From Cocos nucifera (lineage: Eukaryota; Streptophyta; Magnoliopsida; Arecales; Arecaceae), in assembly GCA_006176705.1 (NCBI GenBank), contig QRFJ01000294.1:744001-808000 (forward strand): a DNA stretch of 64,000 nt, read 5' to 3'. Below the pieces are notes generated by a model. The model made no database searches, was not told where the DNA came from, and saw nothing but the letters and a program-made list of their open reading frames with translations. Positions 1-11,075 of the stretch are shown in pieces (position 1 is the first letter of the stretch; each line of letters begins with the position of its first letter). The translations under genes and the position numbers were made by a program.

Positions 1-156
1 CCGAAGCAAGCTTATGTGTAAAATCAAGAATTAAAAAACTACAAGTATTTGACGTAACAAATCATAATATGAGTGCAACAGGACATTTGAACAGCATATG
101 GATGAGGTATCATGAAGAAAAAAAATTAAAAATTCTATAACATATGAAATACTCAC

Positions 157-256
157 AGTCATCCACCGACACCTCATTGCAACATCCCTTACGGTCTTAT
201 CAGGTAGACTAGCTGCTATCTTTATATACTTCATGATATTAGGTTCATTTGCATGT
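157..256 (-). CDS. DUF3755-like SANT/Myb-type protein, second coding exon
   Basis: This 100-nt exon encodes HANEPNIMKYIKIAASLPDK, then TVRDVAMRCRWMT, the second half of the SANT/Myb-like segment conserved in plant DUF3755 proteins. On the minus strand it is preceded by a TTTCAG acceptor and followed by a GTGAGT donor at 156-151. Its first base completes a lysine codon with the upstream exon (phase 2), so the joined frame reads GLAK-HANEP without a break. Proteins of this family usually continue with a basic stretch after RWMT; that exon must lie left of the window. Family assignment is from memory of the conserved block; splice sites and frame are seen directly. Function is not established beyond a probable chromatin or DNA-binding role. 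Confidence 0.75.
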
Positions 257-1326
257 CTGAAACTTTCCACATGGAACAGATCAATAATGTGAAGCAATAC
301 CCAGTATAGTTCAAAAGATGGATGGAATGATAGTAGCAATAAAAAGATCAATAAAAAGGACAAGCATCATATGTTTAAATGAGAGAATTGTTAAATTAAC
401 ACTACTGATACAAGAAAAAGCATGATAAATTCAGCTTTAGTCAAATGACATCCAGGGTCAAGTGATGTGAAGAAACTCAAAGAGAAGAACCATTAGCTGA
501 AAGTCCCCGAATTTATTTGCTGACATGAATAAAAAATAGCATAGCAGAAGGAATGGGTTTTGTGAAATTAGGCCCATACTGAACCAAGGAAGAATTGGAG
601 CTTGGCTCAGGGGAGTGTTTGGAACAAACAGAAAGTGATACACAGACTAAATTCAGCTTTAGTCAAATGACATCCAGGGTCAAGTGATGTGAGGAAACTC
701 AAAGAGAAGAACCATAAGCTGAAAGTCCCCGAATTTATTTGCTGACATGAATAAAAAATAGCATAGCAGAAGGAATGGGTTTTGGAAATTAGGCCCATAC
801 TGAACCAAGGAAGAATTGGAGCTTGGCTCAGGGGAGTGTTTGGAACAAACAGAAAGTGATACACAGACTAAATTCAGCTTTAGTCAAATGACATCCAGGG
901 TCAAGTGATGTGAGGAAACTCAAAGAGAAGAACCATAAGCTGAAACCCCTGAATTTATTTGCTGACATGAATAAAAAATAGCATAGCAGAAGGAATGGGT
1001 TTTGTGAAATTAGGCCCATACTGAACCAAGGAAGAATCGGAACTTGGCTCAGGGGAGTGTTTGGATCAAACAGAAAGTGATACAAAGATATCAAAAACCA
1101 TAACACTCAAAAGTGGGCATATGATCTTTATATATATTCCTTCATTCGATGACACCTAAAACCTCAGGATAAACAAGTTTCCTGGCAGAAAAGAAAGTAA
1201 CTAACAGATTGTAGCAACCATAAAGAAAGAAATATTGAGAACAAATAAACGTTCAGAGAAAGGGGAAGAAAATTTAAAATGTGTATATGGAGTGAAGCAA
1301 ATAAACCAAACTAATGGACAACCTAC
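257..1326 (-). other. Intron of the DUF3755-like gene
   Basis: A phase-2 intron of 1,070 bases with a GTAGGT donor and TTTCAG acceptor on the minus strand splits the SANT-like domain. It contains the 221-bp tandem triplication described separately. The remainder is AT-rich and shows no coding potential. Boundaries are inferred from splice consensus plus exact restoration of the conserved reading frame. Confidence 0.7.
428..1086. repeat. Three tandem copies of a 221-bp unit
   Basis: Units begin at 428, 649 and 870 with the same AAATTCAGCTTTAGTC string and run to about 1086. Both spacings are exactly 221 bases. Copies are nearly identical, with a few single-base changes and small deletions (the second unit lacks two bases after 'gggttttg', the third lacks a few near 945). 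High identity and equal spacing suggest recent unequal exchange inside the intron. Confidence 0.9.
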
Positions 1327-1652
1327 TTGGCAAGACCTTCCTTCAACACGGCCAATTCTTCATATGACCAGTCCACAGCCAACCGTATACCATGCTTGAG
1401 ACGAGGCACTGGATCAGGACAGATATTGCTAGGAGGAATCATCAAAGAAGCATTATTCGTCATCATTCCAGCATTGTTAGTCAGAATCATCCCAACCATG
1501 CCGCTAATTCCACTCATATTATTCGTGCCGATCATCCCGGTCGCGCTGTTTACTGCCCCTGACTGAAAAGAAGCCACTTGGTGACTGCAGAAAGATTGCG
1601 GGAGAACTGCCCCATGGTGAAAATTAGCGTTACCATCTGCTGCCATCTCCAT
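1327..1652 (-). CDS. DUF3755-like SANT/Myb-type protein, first coding exon
   Basis: The exon begins at an ATG (1652-1650, reading MEMAADGNANFHH) and ends in a GTAGGT donor at 1326. The 108 codons contain a Ser/Asn/Met/Gly-rich region, then a DPVPRLKHGIRLAVDW block and the start of the SANT-like helix region (ELAVLKEGLAK). This order is typical of plant DUF3755 proteins. A frame without a Met continues about 28 codons upstream to a stop at 1737-1739, so the ATG at 1652 is the best start; a second ATG two codons later is the alternative. There are no stops or frameshifts, unlike nearly every other coding segment here, so this is probably the one living host gene. The 3' part of the gene is outside the window. 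Confidence 0.72.
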
Positions 1653-2480
1653 AACGAGGTAGCTCTCAGAAGCACAATTTTCTAAGAGACGATTCAAATT
1701 TTCTAATTCAGTAGCCTCAAGACTTCTTCTAAGCCCTCAGTCCCAAATGCAACTACAAAATTTCCACCTGTAAACACCCTCAGAAGTCAAAACCTTGCTT
1801 CAAGAATCACAAAATCACCTATAGAAACTCACCAGCCGGACCTACAAGAATATATCCCAAACCATCACCAAAAGTACCAGAAAAGATCAAGGATGAATGT
1901 GTCAACAGTCCAAGACAGTAAAAATCCAATCTTTTAGCTGTAACAGCTTTGCCCGGTGATTCAAGAACAAGCGTTCTTCCTTCCTGCCCTAATCAAAGCC
2001 AAGAAAGATCGCATCCGGGCACAGGAAGAGCCCACTCATCTCACCAAATTCAAAACTTCATTTACAAAAACTCTCCTAAAAGAAAGAAGAAAGAAACGAT
2101 TAAACGCAGCTCTGAACCCACCAAAATCCCATTCAAAAAACGACCTTCTCAACTCAAACCTACTCAAAACCAGCATAAAACCCGAAACCGAAGGAAGAAC
2201 AAATAGAGGGAGAGAGAGAGAAAGACCTGCGCGAACTCTTTTCTTCCTCTTCTGTGGTAGAGAGAGAAATCGAGGCCCTCATGAAACGAAGAGACGGGGC
2301 GTCGACTCTCCAATGGGAAGGCGGGGAAAGAAAAGAGAAGCCGCGGCGCCCCAATTTATCGCCCACGAAAAATAATGATAAAACAAGCAATCGAGAAAGA
2401 AATATGAGAGAAAGAAAGAGAAAAAGATTAGTTGGAATTCAGCAGCGGAACAGTGGAAGTCCGGATTCCAGCATTCGATG
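1653..2480 (-). promoter_or_regulatory. Probable 5' leader and proximal upstream region of the DUF3755-like gene
   Basis: No protein is recognised. The minus strand is rich in CT/TTC tracts (2190-2420), typical of plant 5' leaders, and an acceptor-like TTTACAG lies around 1770, suggesting a spliced leader. A clear TATA box could not be fixed. The call rests on position and composition only. Confidence 0.35.
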
Positions 2481-3054
2481 CTAATAATTGTTAGATCCTT
2501 CTCTACCTTTTTTTTAAAACATTGGGGTTTTTGATTTCTATAATTTAAAAAAAAGTGGGGTTTTAATTTCTATGCTTTCCTTTTTGTTTCTTTTCTACTT
2601 CTGCAACGAACCTCGTGCCCACCCCGATTCCACCACCCCAGCTTCCGCTTTGCTTTTGTAGGGACTCTCCACTTTGGGGTAATTTACCAGAATGCCATTT
2701 CCGCGAAATAATAGTAAAAATTTAATAATTTAACACGTGGTCCTGGACCATCGTCGAGAACAGTGCATGCTGATGGATCCTTTACTTTCCGATCAACTAT
2801 TAAAAACAAAAATCACAAGATAAACCCAAGTGTTAAAAACTGAGCTTTTGCTACAGACCTATCCACACTGCACTCCGTTGGCGATCGAAGCAGACCCGGA
2901 CTGGAATATCAATGTCGGCATTTATTATGGACTGAGACTTCTGCTCGGTCAAAGTCCCCTAACATCGATTATTGAAGATTTCAATCATATTGGTAAGCTA
3001 TCACGAAAAAAAAAAAATGAAAAACATTTTACTAAAAAATTGATATTCAAGAAT
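2481..3054. other. Intergenic stretch, nothing recognised
   Basis: AT-rich spacer upstream of the host gene. A short open stretch at 2830-3084 has no recognised homology. An A11 run is present near 3007. Confidence 0.5.
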
Positions 3055-3176
3055 TTAATTCTTTCCCATCTTCAAATGATTTGATTTAGGATTCTTAGAT
3101 GTTTATTTTATATAGTATAATAATTGGAATGATGAAACAAGTGCTTGAAAAAGAATTGATAGTGCTTTTGGTACTA

Positions 3177-3181
3177 GTGGA
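3177..3181. repeat. Target-site duplication GTGGA, left copy (Copia in LINE)
   Basis: GTGGA immediately precedes the left LTR and recurs at 6907-6911 immediately after the right LTR. Keeping one copy rejoins the LINE endonuclease frame. Confidence 0.85.
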
Positions 3182-4306
3182 TGTTGTGGTATCAACTCAT
3201 TTTGATACCACGTGTTGACGATCCCGTATCAGGATATAATGATAGAAAGAAAGAAGAAAATCAAATAATAACATAATCAAGTACGTGGATCAGTTTAAAA
3301 ACTCATCTCTATGAGATATGTAAAGTTTTACTATAAATAAATATATATATATATATAAAAGAGAAGATTACCTACTCTCAACTCATGTATACAATCTTTT
3401 TAATAAGAAACTATTCTTATCAAACTCTCTCTTGGAGACCTCTTGAAATGATCGCAGTCCGCTACCTAGTTATCTGCTCGAAACTCCTGCTCCTACTATC
3501 CGCTGGTGCTCTTCTTCTTCTCCCTGCCGTCTCAAGTCTTATAAAAAATTCCACCAAACCACAACATGGCATTTGGTCTACCGCTATAGGCTTTTTAAAG
3601 GCCACGGACAAGGTTTAATTCGAGTTCGAAACGAAGTCCTAACTCGATTTTAACTCAAACAGATGTCCCAGCCATCAAATATTGATCGACTGCTCTCATA
3701 GCTGCTAAATTGTACCTCAAAGCTATATAGACCACCTGTGAACCAGCAATATCATGAATCCAACCCAATAAACCGTATGTCGCGTACCCCAAAAGGACTA
3801 AAATACCATTTACGTTGCATTTTCTCATGGTAGATCCTTAAAGGGTCCACCATGCATCCTATGGACACTAGTCCATGGTGGACCGCACCCAATCAGGTGC
3901 GACCATGCATTCCCCCTTATTGCATGACCGTCTGGGCCTAGGCCACGCTCGCACGCATGCCCGCCTGGGCCCGAGCTATGCATAAGCACGTGCTGCACAC
4001 GGCATTGACACCTGTGCTGGGCCTAACGCGGCCCAATGCCCATTGGTGCCCACACACACAGCCCAGTGCATTACTATTGCCCGTGTGTGGCCTAGTGCAT
4101 TGCTACCCAGCTGGCCAGGCCTGGCTCATACTATTGCTGGCCAGTGGGCCCCACTTGATAGTCGATTCTTTTTTATAGCTTTCTTACGCATTATCTTCAC
4201 CATCTAGACTCTGATTGAAATGTTCTTGGGCTCGTTGAACTCCGTTCATTGTCCTGAATCTCATTATGAATTTATTGTAAAAGAATTCAAGATATTTTTT
4301 TCAACA
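3182..4306 (-). repeat. LTR (3') of Copia element A
   Basis: Begins TGTTGTGGTATCAAC on the plus strand and ends TTTTTTCAACA. It includes an (AT)n tract near 3342-3357 and a GC-rich block (3900-4160) of repeated 'GGGCC/GCCCA' words. It aligns along its length with 5846-6906 and with the LTRs of element B. Confidence 0.85.
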
Positions 4307-5845
4307 ATCTCTATCTCGACTTGATATTCGATTTTCATCTGTTTGAGAGCTCGTCACGTGTCTCCATGTCCTAGGATAATTACCTACCGATCATGGATGG
4401 ACAAACATGAAAATCGAGCCAGGCTACTCGATCCCACCCCCATCGACTGCTGTAATACTCCTAACCTAAGACCTGCTCGGGGAGCCTCCTGCAGCGATAG
4501 AAACTTCACCTTGTGATGTCACATATCGTCCTCCCAAGTCTTCCATTTCATATCCAATCCACCTCCATCTGGAGCTCCATCTCATATTGGGCTCCTTGCC
4601 ATGAGGTAGTATTCTTCATATTTTCTTTCTCTTAACATCATTCTATTGTTATGCATGACCTTTAGGATTTCTCCATCAGCTTTTCATTTGAAGCTGGTCA
4701 AATCCAATCTGCTCAATGAGATTAGATTCTTCTTAAAAGTAGATATGTATCAGACTTCACACAACTTCTTCACTATTCCATCATGGAGCTTCACGCTAAC
4801 CATCCTGCTGCCCTTGATCTCATAGTTTAATCTATCTAGCAGGAACACAGTGCCCTCACTGATGTTCAGGAAGTCAAATAACTCTTCTTTACAACATACA
4901 TGATGAAAATAAGCAAAATTCATAATTCACTGAGAGAAAGAAGTAGATATCTTATCAGTAATCAGAAGAACATCACCACTGTCTTCTATATCACTACTGA
5001 CCATCGTCACAGTAGCATATATTCGATCTTTGAGTTATGGATAATCCTTGACTCGATGCCCCAATTCGTCGTACCAGTAGCATTTGATCTTGCTCTGATC
5101 TCTCATCTTGGACTTGAATCGTCCACCTCACGATCTTCTACCGCTCCATCTTCTGCCGCCATCATCTACAATCATCATCAATGTCGAGTTATCACCTAAA
5201 CTCGAGGCTCGATTCTTTCACTTGAGAATCTCGTTCTGGAGTAGTGCAGAAGTCACATCTTTCATCTTGATAGTGCTCTTATCTATAAGAAGAGCAGCTA
5301 CCAAAAATTCAAAAGAGATGGAAGCGATGATAGCTAGACCAATGTCCTAGTCTTCTCCTTAATTTTCTTGCCAATGCCGAGGAGATTGGTAAGGATCTTC
5401 TGAAAGTTAGATAGATGCTCCTACATGCTCTGACCTTCGTCTATCTACAATTGGTAAAACTATCTTCAAAAAAATAACGTGTTGGTGAGCAACTTTGCCA
5501 TATATAACTCCTCGAGCTTCGACTACAACACCATCGAAGAAGTCTTATCAAGTACATGGATTACGACATCATCTACTTGGTACAAGCAAATCGTACTTAC
5601 CACCTACATTTGGATCTACTTTCAATCCTTCACCTTCATGGTGGCTGGCATTTCATCATACAAGAGAACATCGATCAGCCAGTATTGAATGAGAACATTA
5701 TCCTTGCTTACCATAAGAAAAAATTATCTTTTCTATCAAATCTGTTGATCTTTATCTTGATTATGCTTGTCTTCTCCATATTCTTCAATCTTTAACACTA
5801 CTACTGCAATCTATGCTCTAGTACCATCTGGCTCTGATACCAATT
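4307..5845 (-). pseudogene. Degenerate gag-protease interior of Copia element A
   Basis: Minus-strand sequence colinear with the better preserved gag of element B (39,000-40,070 and 41,004-41,262). The zinc-knuckle remnant lies near 5040-5085; on the minus strand it retains CY-x-Y-DELGHRVKD, so one knuckle cysteine is changed. Frames are interrupted. There is no RT, integrase or RNase H. Confidence 0.6.
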
Positions 5846-6906
5846 TGTTATGGTATCAACTCGCTTTGATATTACTTATTGAGAATCTCATATTAGAATA
5901 TTACGGTAGAAAGAAAAATAAAATAAAATAAAAATATAATCAAGTATATGGATCAACCTAAAGGCTCACCTCCATGGGGCATGTAAAGCTTCACTATAAA
6001 AAAAAAGAGATATAAGAAAAGATTATCCACTCTCAACTCACGTATACAATCTTCTCAATAAGAAGCTATCCTTACCAAACTCTCTATTGAAGATCTCTTG
6101 AAATGATTGTAGTCCATTGCCTAGCTATTTGCCTAAAGTTTCTACTCATGCTATCCACTGGCACTCTTCTTCTACTCTCTACCATCTCAAGTCTCACAAA
6201 AAATCCCACCAAGCCACCACACGGCCTTCGGTCTACTGCCACATGCCTTTTAAAGGCCATAAATGGGGTTTAATTCGAGTTCAGGATGAAGTCCTAACTC
6301 GATTCTAACTCAAACAAGTGTCCCAGCCATCAAATATTGACCAGCTACTCTCCTGGCTGCTAAATCATGCCTTAAAGCTTCATAGACCACCTGTGAACTA
6401 GCAATATTATGAATCTAGCCCAATAACTACATGCCACGTACCCCAAAAAAACTAAAGTACCCTTTATGCCATGTTTTCTCATGATAGACCCTTAAAGGAT
6501 CCACCATAAATTCTGTGGGCATTGGTCCATGGTGGACCATACTCAATTGCATCCGACCGTGCATTCCTCCTTATTGCTTGACTGCCTAGGCCTAGGCTGC
6601 GATCACGCCATGCTCACACGTGTTACGCGCGGTATTGACGCTCGTGCTAGGCCTGATGTGGCCCAGCGCCCGTTGGAGCCCGCACATGGTCCAGCGCACT
6701 GCTGGCCCGACTGGTCGGGCTTGGCTAGTATTGTCGCCAGCCAATGGGCCCCACTCGATAGTCAGTTCTTTTTGTTGGCTTTCTTGTACGTTATCTTCAC
6801 CATCTGAACTTCGATTGGAATATTCTTACACTCGTTGGACTCCATTCGTCGTCCTGGACCTCATTATGGGCTTATTATGGGAGAATCCGATGTATTTTCC
6901 TTAATA
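5846..6906 (-). repeat. LTR (5') of Copia element A
   Basis: Homologous to 3182-4306 and adjacent to the tRNA-Met primer-binding site at 5830-5842. The outer end reads CTTAATA where the partner has TCAACA, a C-to-T style decay. It is followed by the GTGGA target duplication at 6907-6911. Confidence 0.85.
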
Positions 6907-6911
6907 GTGGA

Positions 6912-7613
6912 TGGATTCAAAATTTTTCTAATTACTCAATGCATCATCTTTCTCAAATTGCTTCAGATCATTATGCTATTCTTATTGAGACTGCTCTTGA
7001 AATCTCTTGTAAACCTCTTTTTAGATTTGAAAATTTTTGGTTGTACTATCTTATTCTTGAGATATTGTTCATCATATGTGGAATATTCCTATCAAAGATG
7101 ATGCCATGTACCTTTGACTAGAAGATTGGAGCTTCTTAAAAGAAGGTTGAGATTATGGAATAGGTAGGTAGTAGGGGATATTTTTAAAAGACTCAAGAAT
7201 GTTGAAAAAGTAAAAGCTGAGTTACAAAGAAGTATGATGTGGAAGGCCTTTCCAATGATGATTTGTATGTTATTTGCTATGATCTTGCTCAACATAAATC
7301 GCTTGTAAGCCAACAAGAAACAGTGTGGAGACAAAGATGAAATGGAGGATATGGATACAAACACAAGATTTTACTATGAATATTGGAAGGTGAAGGAATG
7401 GAATTTCCTTTCTAAAAGATGGTAATGGAAATAATATCAAGGATGACAATGGAATTAGAAACAAATTATTTAATTTATTTAGTACTAGATGGTGAAGTAA
7501 TGAGTAGATTGTAGATCCAAACATTATTCCTCTGCCTAATATTATTTTATCTGATGCTAGTAATGAGATGCTCCTTAGGGAGATTTCGGAGGTTGAGATT
7601 GAATCCATAGTAG
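6912..7613 (+). pseudogene. LINE endonuclease C-terminus and linker
   Basis: The frame contains SMHHLSQIASDHYAILIE, then FRFENFWL, both typical of the end of plant LINE endonuclease domains and the start of the linker. It ends in EISEVEIESIV, which resumes at 8428 as VYSISRDKALRFDGF, the usual entry to the RT domain. The frame is open over short stretches only. Confidence 0.7.
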
Positions 7614-8422
7614 TGTAGACTCAGATATGGTGCTCCCAAGCTTTGGGAGGTCGAGTGAGGAGCCATGGTATTGGCTCCATAAGTCTAGGATCTGTTTGGT
7701 CCTAGGGTGAAGATTTGACTCTCCATGATCTTGAGGTCTAGAGATTTGGGTCTTGAGTGGGCTAATCTATGTTTGAGCTAGGTTTAGGTCCAAGGAGGTG
7801 AGAGCATGTTAAGTCATGGATGTATATGGACTTGGATGGAGTGCAATAATATTGGATTAGCCATGAGAGTTTTTTGAGTTTAGGTTTAATTAGGATTTAT
7901 GTTTAATTTTGGAAACATGAAGAAACCCTAATGTATATAAACTTATGAGTTGTAACCTATGAAGAAATAAGGGGAATCAAAAGGCTCTTTTCTTCCAACC
8001 AAAAACTCCTCTCTCCTCTCTTCCATGCCTCCAAAACTCTAGAAGTATGCTTCCCCACATCCAAATGGCTTGGGATTAAGTAGCGCTCCATAGATTGCTG
8101 CCACCCCTAGAAATCTATCATACAAAGAATCTAAACACCTCTTCTTCTTGTCGTTGTTTCCTCGAACCTTAGTTCCATAAATTTTGGGCATTAAAACAAT
8201 AGACTTTTAGGTTGATCACGCCTCTACTGTTTTGATTTCGGTCCAATCTAATCCTAAATGGATTAAGAGGAGGCATTAAAAGAGACTGCCGTACAAAAAT
8301 TTGCAAGTGCCTATAGATTTTTCAGCAACAAATTTCTAATTTGATTTTAGTCATCAAGAGTTTTTCTTTTCCTAATTTTTGGATAATTCCAAATCTCCAT
8401 GCATGTAAAAAGGTCCTCAATA
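7614..8422 (+). mobile_element. Solo LTR inserted in the LINE
   Basis: An 809-bp block begins TGTAGACTCAG and ends CTCAATA (probable decay of CAACA). It is bounded by AGTAG (7609-7613) and AGTGG (8423-8427), an imperfect 5-bp duplication. Removal restores the LINE coding phrase ESIV-VYSISRDK. A GTATATAAAC TATA-like motif near 7932 fits a plus-oriented LTR promoter. The start resembles other LTRs here that share '...CTCCCAAGC.TTGGG'. No internal region is present. Confidence 0.7.
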
Positions 8423-8427
8423 AGTGG

Positions 8428-10273
8428 TATATTCTATTTCAAGGGATAAAGCTCTGAGGTTTGATGGATTTGCCCTTTCTTCTTCGAATATTATTGGTGG
8501 ATTATTCGAAGTGATGTGTGTCTTGCAGTACAATAGTTTTTTATATCATATTCTATGTTGGCCTTATGGAAGCATACTTTCATTACTCTCATCCCTAAGA
8601 GGTCATATGTATTTCTTCTATCTCACTATCACTTAATTAGTTTATATACCACTCTATATAAAATTATTACTAAATTGATAGTTAACATAATATGGTATGT
8701 TTTATATCCACTAATTTGTTAGGAACAAGGTGCTTTCATTAAAGGTCAAAGTATTTATGATAATGTCTGATAACCCATGAAATTATGTATGGTTTATAAC
8801 GAGCTCCAATCAGATGAAATTATATAGCTATTGAATTGGATATAAATAGAGCATACGATAGGGTTCGATGGGATTTTCTATTCTCTTCTCTTCACCAGTT
8901 GGGTTTTCGTGATGCTTGGATTAATTGGATTAGGCATTGCATTATATTGCCTTCTTTTGCAATTTTGGTCAATGGAATTCTTTCCTTTTCTTTTCATTCT
9001 TTTATTGATGTGCGACAAGATTATCTTTAATCTCCCTACTTGTTTATTATTTGTGCAAATATACTTTTAAGAATGCCGAAGGTGGGAGTCGAAAATAACT
9101 CATTAACTATCTATTAGCATGGTAAAGTAAGAGTATCTACATCTCATCTTTTGTTTACGAATAATTATACATTATTTATCAGGGCCACCCAAAAAGTGCA
9201 CATATTTTATTAGCTATTTTACAAAATTATCGTATAGTTTCTAGATAAAGGGTTAATTTTGAGAAGTCTATGGTTAAATTTAGCCCAAAATTTAATATTC
9301 TTATTTGACAATGCATCAAAAATTATTTATATATTAAAGATTGTGATGGTATATGGTAATATTTGAATATTACTATATCTAGTAAGAGATTGTCTTCATC
9401 TGATTATAATGGTATCATACAAAATTTCTTAAATCAATTTGATGGCTGAAAGTGGAAGGATCTATTTCTAATGGATAAAGTGATTCTTATTAAGTTGGTA
9501 CTTTATGCACTTATTATATATTTATCATCTCATACTATTATTTTAAGAAGAGTGTTTTTGAAGTTGGAATATATTACCAGAGATTTTTTTTGAGGATTAA
9601 CTGATAATTCTAAAAAGATGCATCTTATTTTTTGGAATCATGTTTGTCAGTCTACTCGGGATAGTAGATTGGGTATTTTCTCTTTAATTACTAGAAGTGA
9701 TGCACTTATGGCTATGCATACTATACATTATCTTTTGCAATGGGATGGTTTTTGGTGTTTATTTATAAGGTTAAAGTATGGTGCCTAGTTATTTGCATCT
9801 CTTTCGGCATACATGCATGATGATTATCTAGTTTGGAAGAAGATTTGCTCTTATGCTCATGTTATTTATCCTAATATTAAATGGTGTGTAGGAGATGGTG
9901 CATCTGCAAACATGATTCAAGATCTCTGATTAGTCTTTCTTACTATAAGGCTATATTATCTTAATGTGGTTCATGTTTCATATTATTACGATCTTTGCTC
10001 GAAGGTGGAGGAATATATATCTCATGTTATTCTTCATTATAGAGTTGCATCGCAGGTATGGAGACAAGCTTCCTTTCAATATTTATCTACTCTTTCACAT
10101 CAAATGCTCGACGAGTTTCTACAAATTGTTAAAGAAAATTTTTTTATTAAGGATAAAAGGATACAAGCAACTCTGAGTTATATGGTCTATAATATCTGGC
10201 TAGCAAGGAATGATTACATATTCCAGGGATCTACACAGAGTGCTAGATTAATTTTTAAAAATGCTTATTCTTA
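8428..10273 (+). pseudogene. LINE reverse transcriptase and zf-RVT region (inactivated)
   Basis: The RT core is seen at 8836-9030 (LDINRAYDRV-like MDINRAYDRVRWDFLFSS, then LGF, then WINWIRHCI, then VNG). The catalytic F/YADD box at about 9157-9168 reads FTNN, so both aspartates are lost; three G-to-A changes explain this exactly. A zf-RVT-like segment (CSKVEEYISHVILHYRVASQ, then VWRQ) lies at 9990-10090. Several stops break the frame. In a functional LINE this protein would carry out target-primed reverse transcription. Confidence 0.75.
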
Positions 10274-10389
10274 AGCTCATGAATTTCTTCAGTTAGTAGT
10301 TACAAAGGAATCTATGATAGCAAGGGCAATCTGTGACTCTCATTTACAGTCACTACATCTTCTCAACTAATTTATTATTCTTAGGAGCC

Positions 10390-10800
10390 ACCACACCCTT
10401 TATTTTCTTAAGATCAATTTTGCTGGTAGTGTGTGGGATTAAGGTGATTTTGGTGGATTCGAGTTTGCTATCAAAAGTGCTATTGGTGTATTCATTGCCG
10501 CAAGAGGTGTTCGATTTTCAATATCAAAGTTTCTATGAAAGTTATGTGCTGCATAGGAAGATTTGAAATATGCTATATACACTCTACAAGCATCATAAAT
10601 TTTATTAGAATATGACTCGATGACAATGGTCAAATGGCTTTCTGCTCCATAACTTTTTGATTATGGTACTTTATATCTATTTTTATAGGACTATTGGAGA
10701 ATGATGTGCTCTTTGACTGCTTTTAGTATCTCACATATTTATCGAGAAGCTAATAATACTGCTAACTAGATGGTATCTTATGTGACTAATCATATAGGAT
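10390..10800 (+). pseudogene. LINE RNase H-like C-terminal domain
   Basis: In one frame with several stops the sequence reads KINFAGSVWD, then GDFGGFEFAIKSAIGVFIAA, then LLEYDSMTMVKWL and finally HIYREANNTAN. That order matches the plant LINE RNase H (RVT_3) domain with its Asp-rich strands and terminal REAN motif. It is fused downstream of the zinc finger, as usual in such LINEs. Confidence 0.65.
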
Positions 10801-11075
10801 CAATATTTTAAATGTCTCATGCAAATCTTCCCTTTTAGTTTTCTAATATTTTATTTTTTGATTACCATAGATGTGTTTATTCATGTATAGTTTAATTTAA
10901 TGCATCTGTTTTACTAAAAAGGGATTAGGCATTAAGTTCCCCAAGCAAAGATTGTTCAGTCTCTAGTTTTTAGGTTTTGTGCACATTGTTTGTAGGTGGT
11001 ACTATGGGTTGATGAATTTACTTCATGGAGTTAGAGGAGGGAGGGCCCAAATAAGGAACAAAAATTATACGAGGC

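Larger units (their letters stand above)
3182..6906 (-). mobile_element. Non-autonomous Copia-type LTR element A (gag-only), minus strand
   Basis: Two LTRs (3182-4306 and 5846-6906) flank a 1.54-kb interior. Termini are TGTT...AACA on the left LTR and TGTT...AATA on the right. The primer-binding site lies on the minus strand at 5842-5830 (TGGTATCAGAGCC, initiator-tRNA-Met type), next to the right LTR, so the right LTR is the 5' one. The interior holds degenerate gag and protease-like sequence on the minus strand and no integrase or RT. The element is flanked by GTGGA duplications and sits in the LINE. The interior is colinear with, and within 4 bp as long as, that of element B after its nested LTR is removed, so the missing pol is a family trait. 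Confidence 0.85.
3055..10923 (+). mobile_element. LINE (non-LTR retrotransposon), 5'-truncated, decayed, with two nested insertions
   Basis: LINE sequence occupies 3055-3181, 6912-7613 and 8428-10923. Removing the two insertions restores a continuous LINE-like frame. The left piece reads DLGFLDVYF, then KRIDSAFGTSG; the next continues WIQNFSNYSMHHLSQIASDH, the C-terminal endonuclease region. The third holds reverse transcriptase, a zf-RVT-like zinc finger and RNase H. The frame has many stops, so the element is dead. The 5' end is uncertain and the 3' end is placed near a TTTACTAAAAAGGG string without a clear poly(A) tail. Orientation and domain order match plant L1-type LINEs. Confidence 0.8.

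Noticed and set aside
458..1106. Three minus-strand open frames with a shared MYHFLF...TPLSQ peptide
   Set aside because: They repeat because the 221-bp unit repeats; they lie in an intron and match no known protein.
2830..3084. Possible coding exon with IEADPDWNINVGIYYGLRLL
   Set aside because: Reads like protein but no family is recognised and no splice context supports it.
3340..3358. (AT)n tract as a functional signal
   Set aside because: Simple microsatellite inside an LTR.
3957..4178. Ala/His/Cys-rich frames in LTR GC blocks (also near 6.6, 38.4 and 42.0 kb)
   Set aside because: They are inside homologous LTRs and differ in frame and stops between copies.
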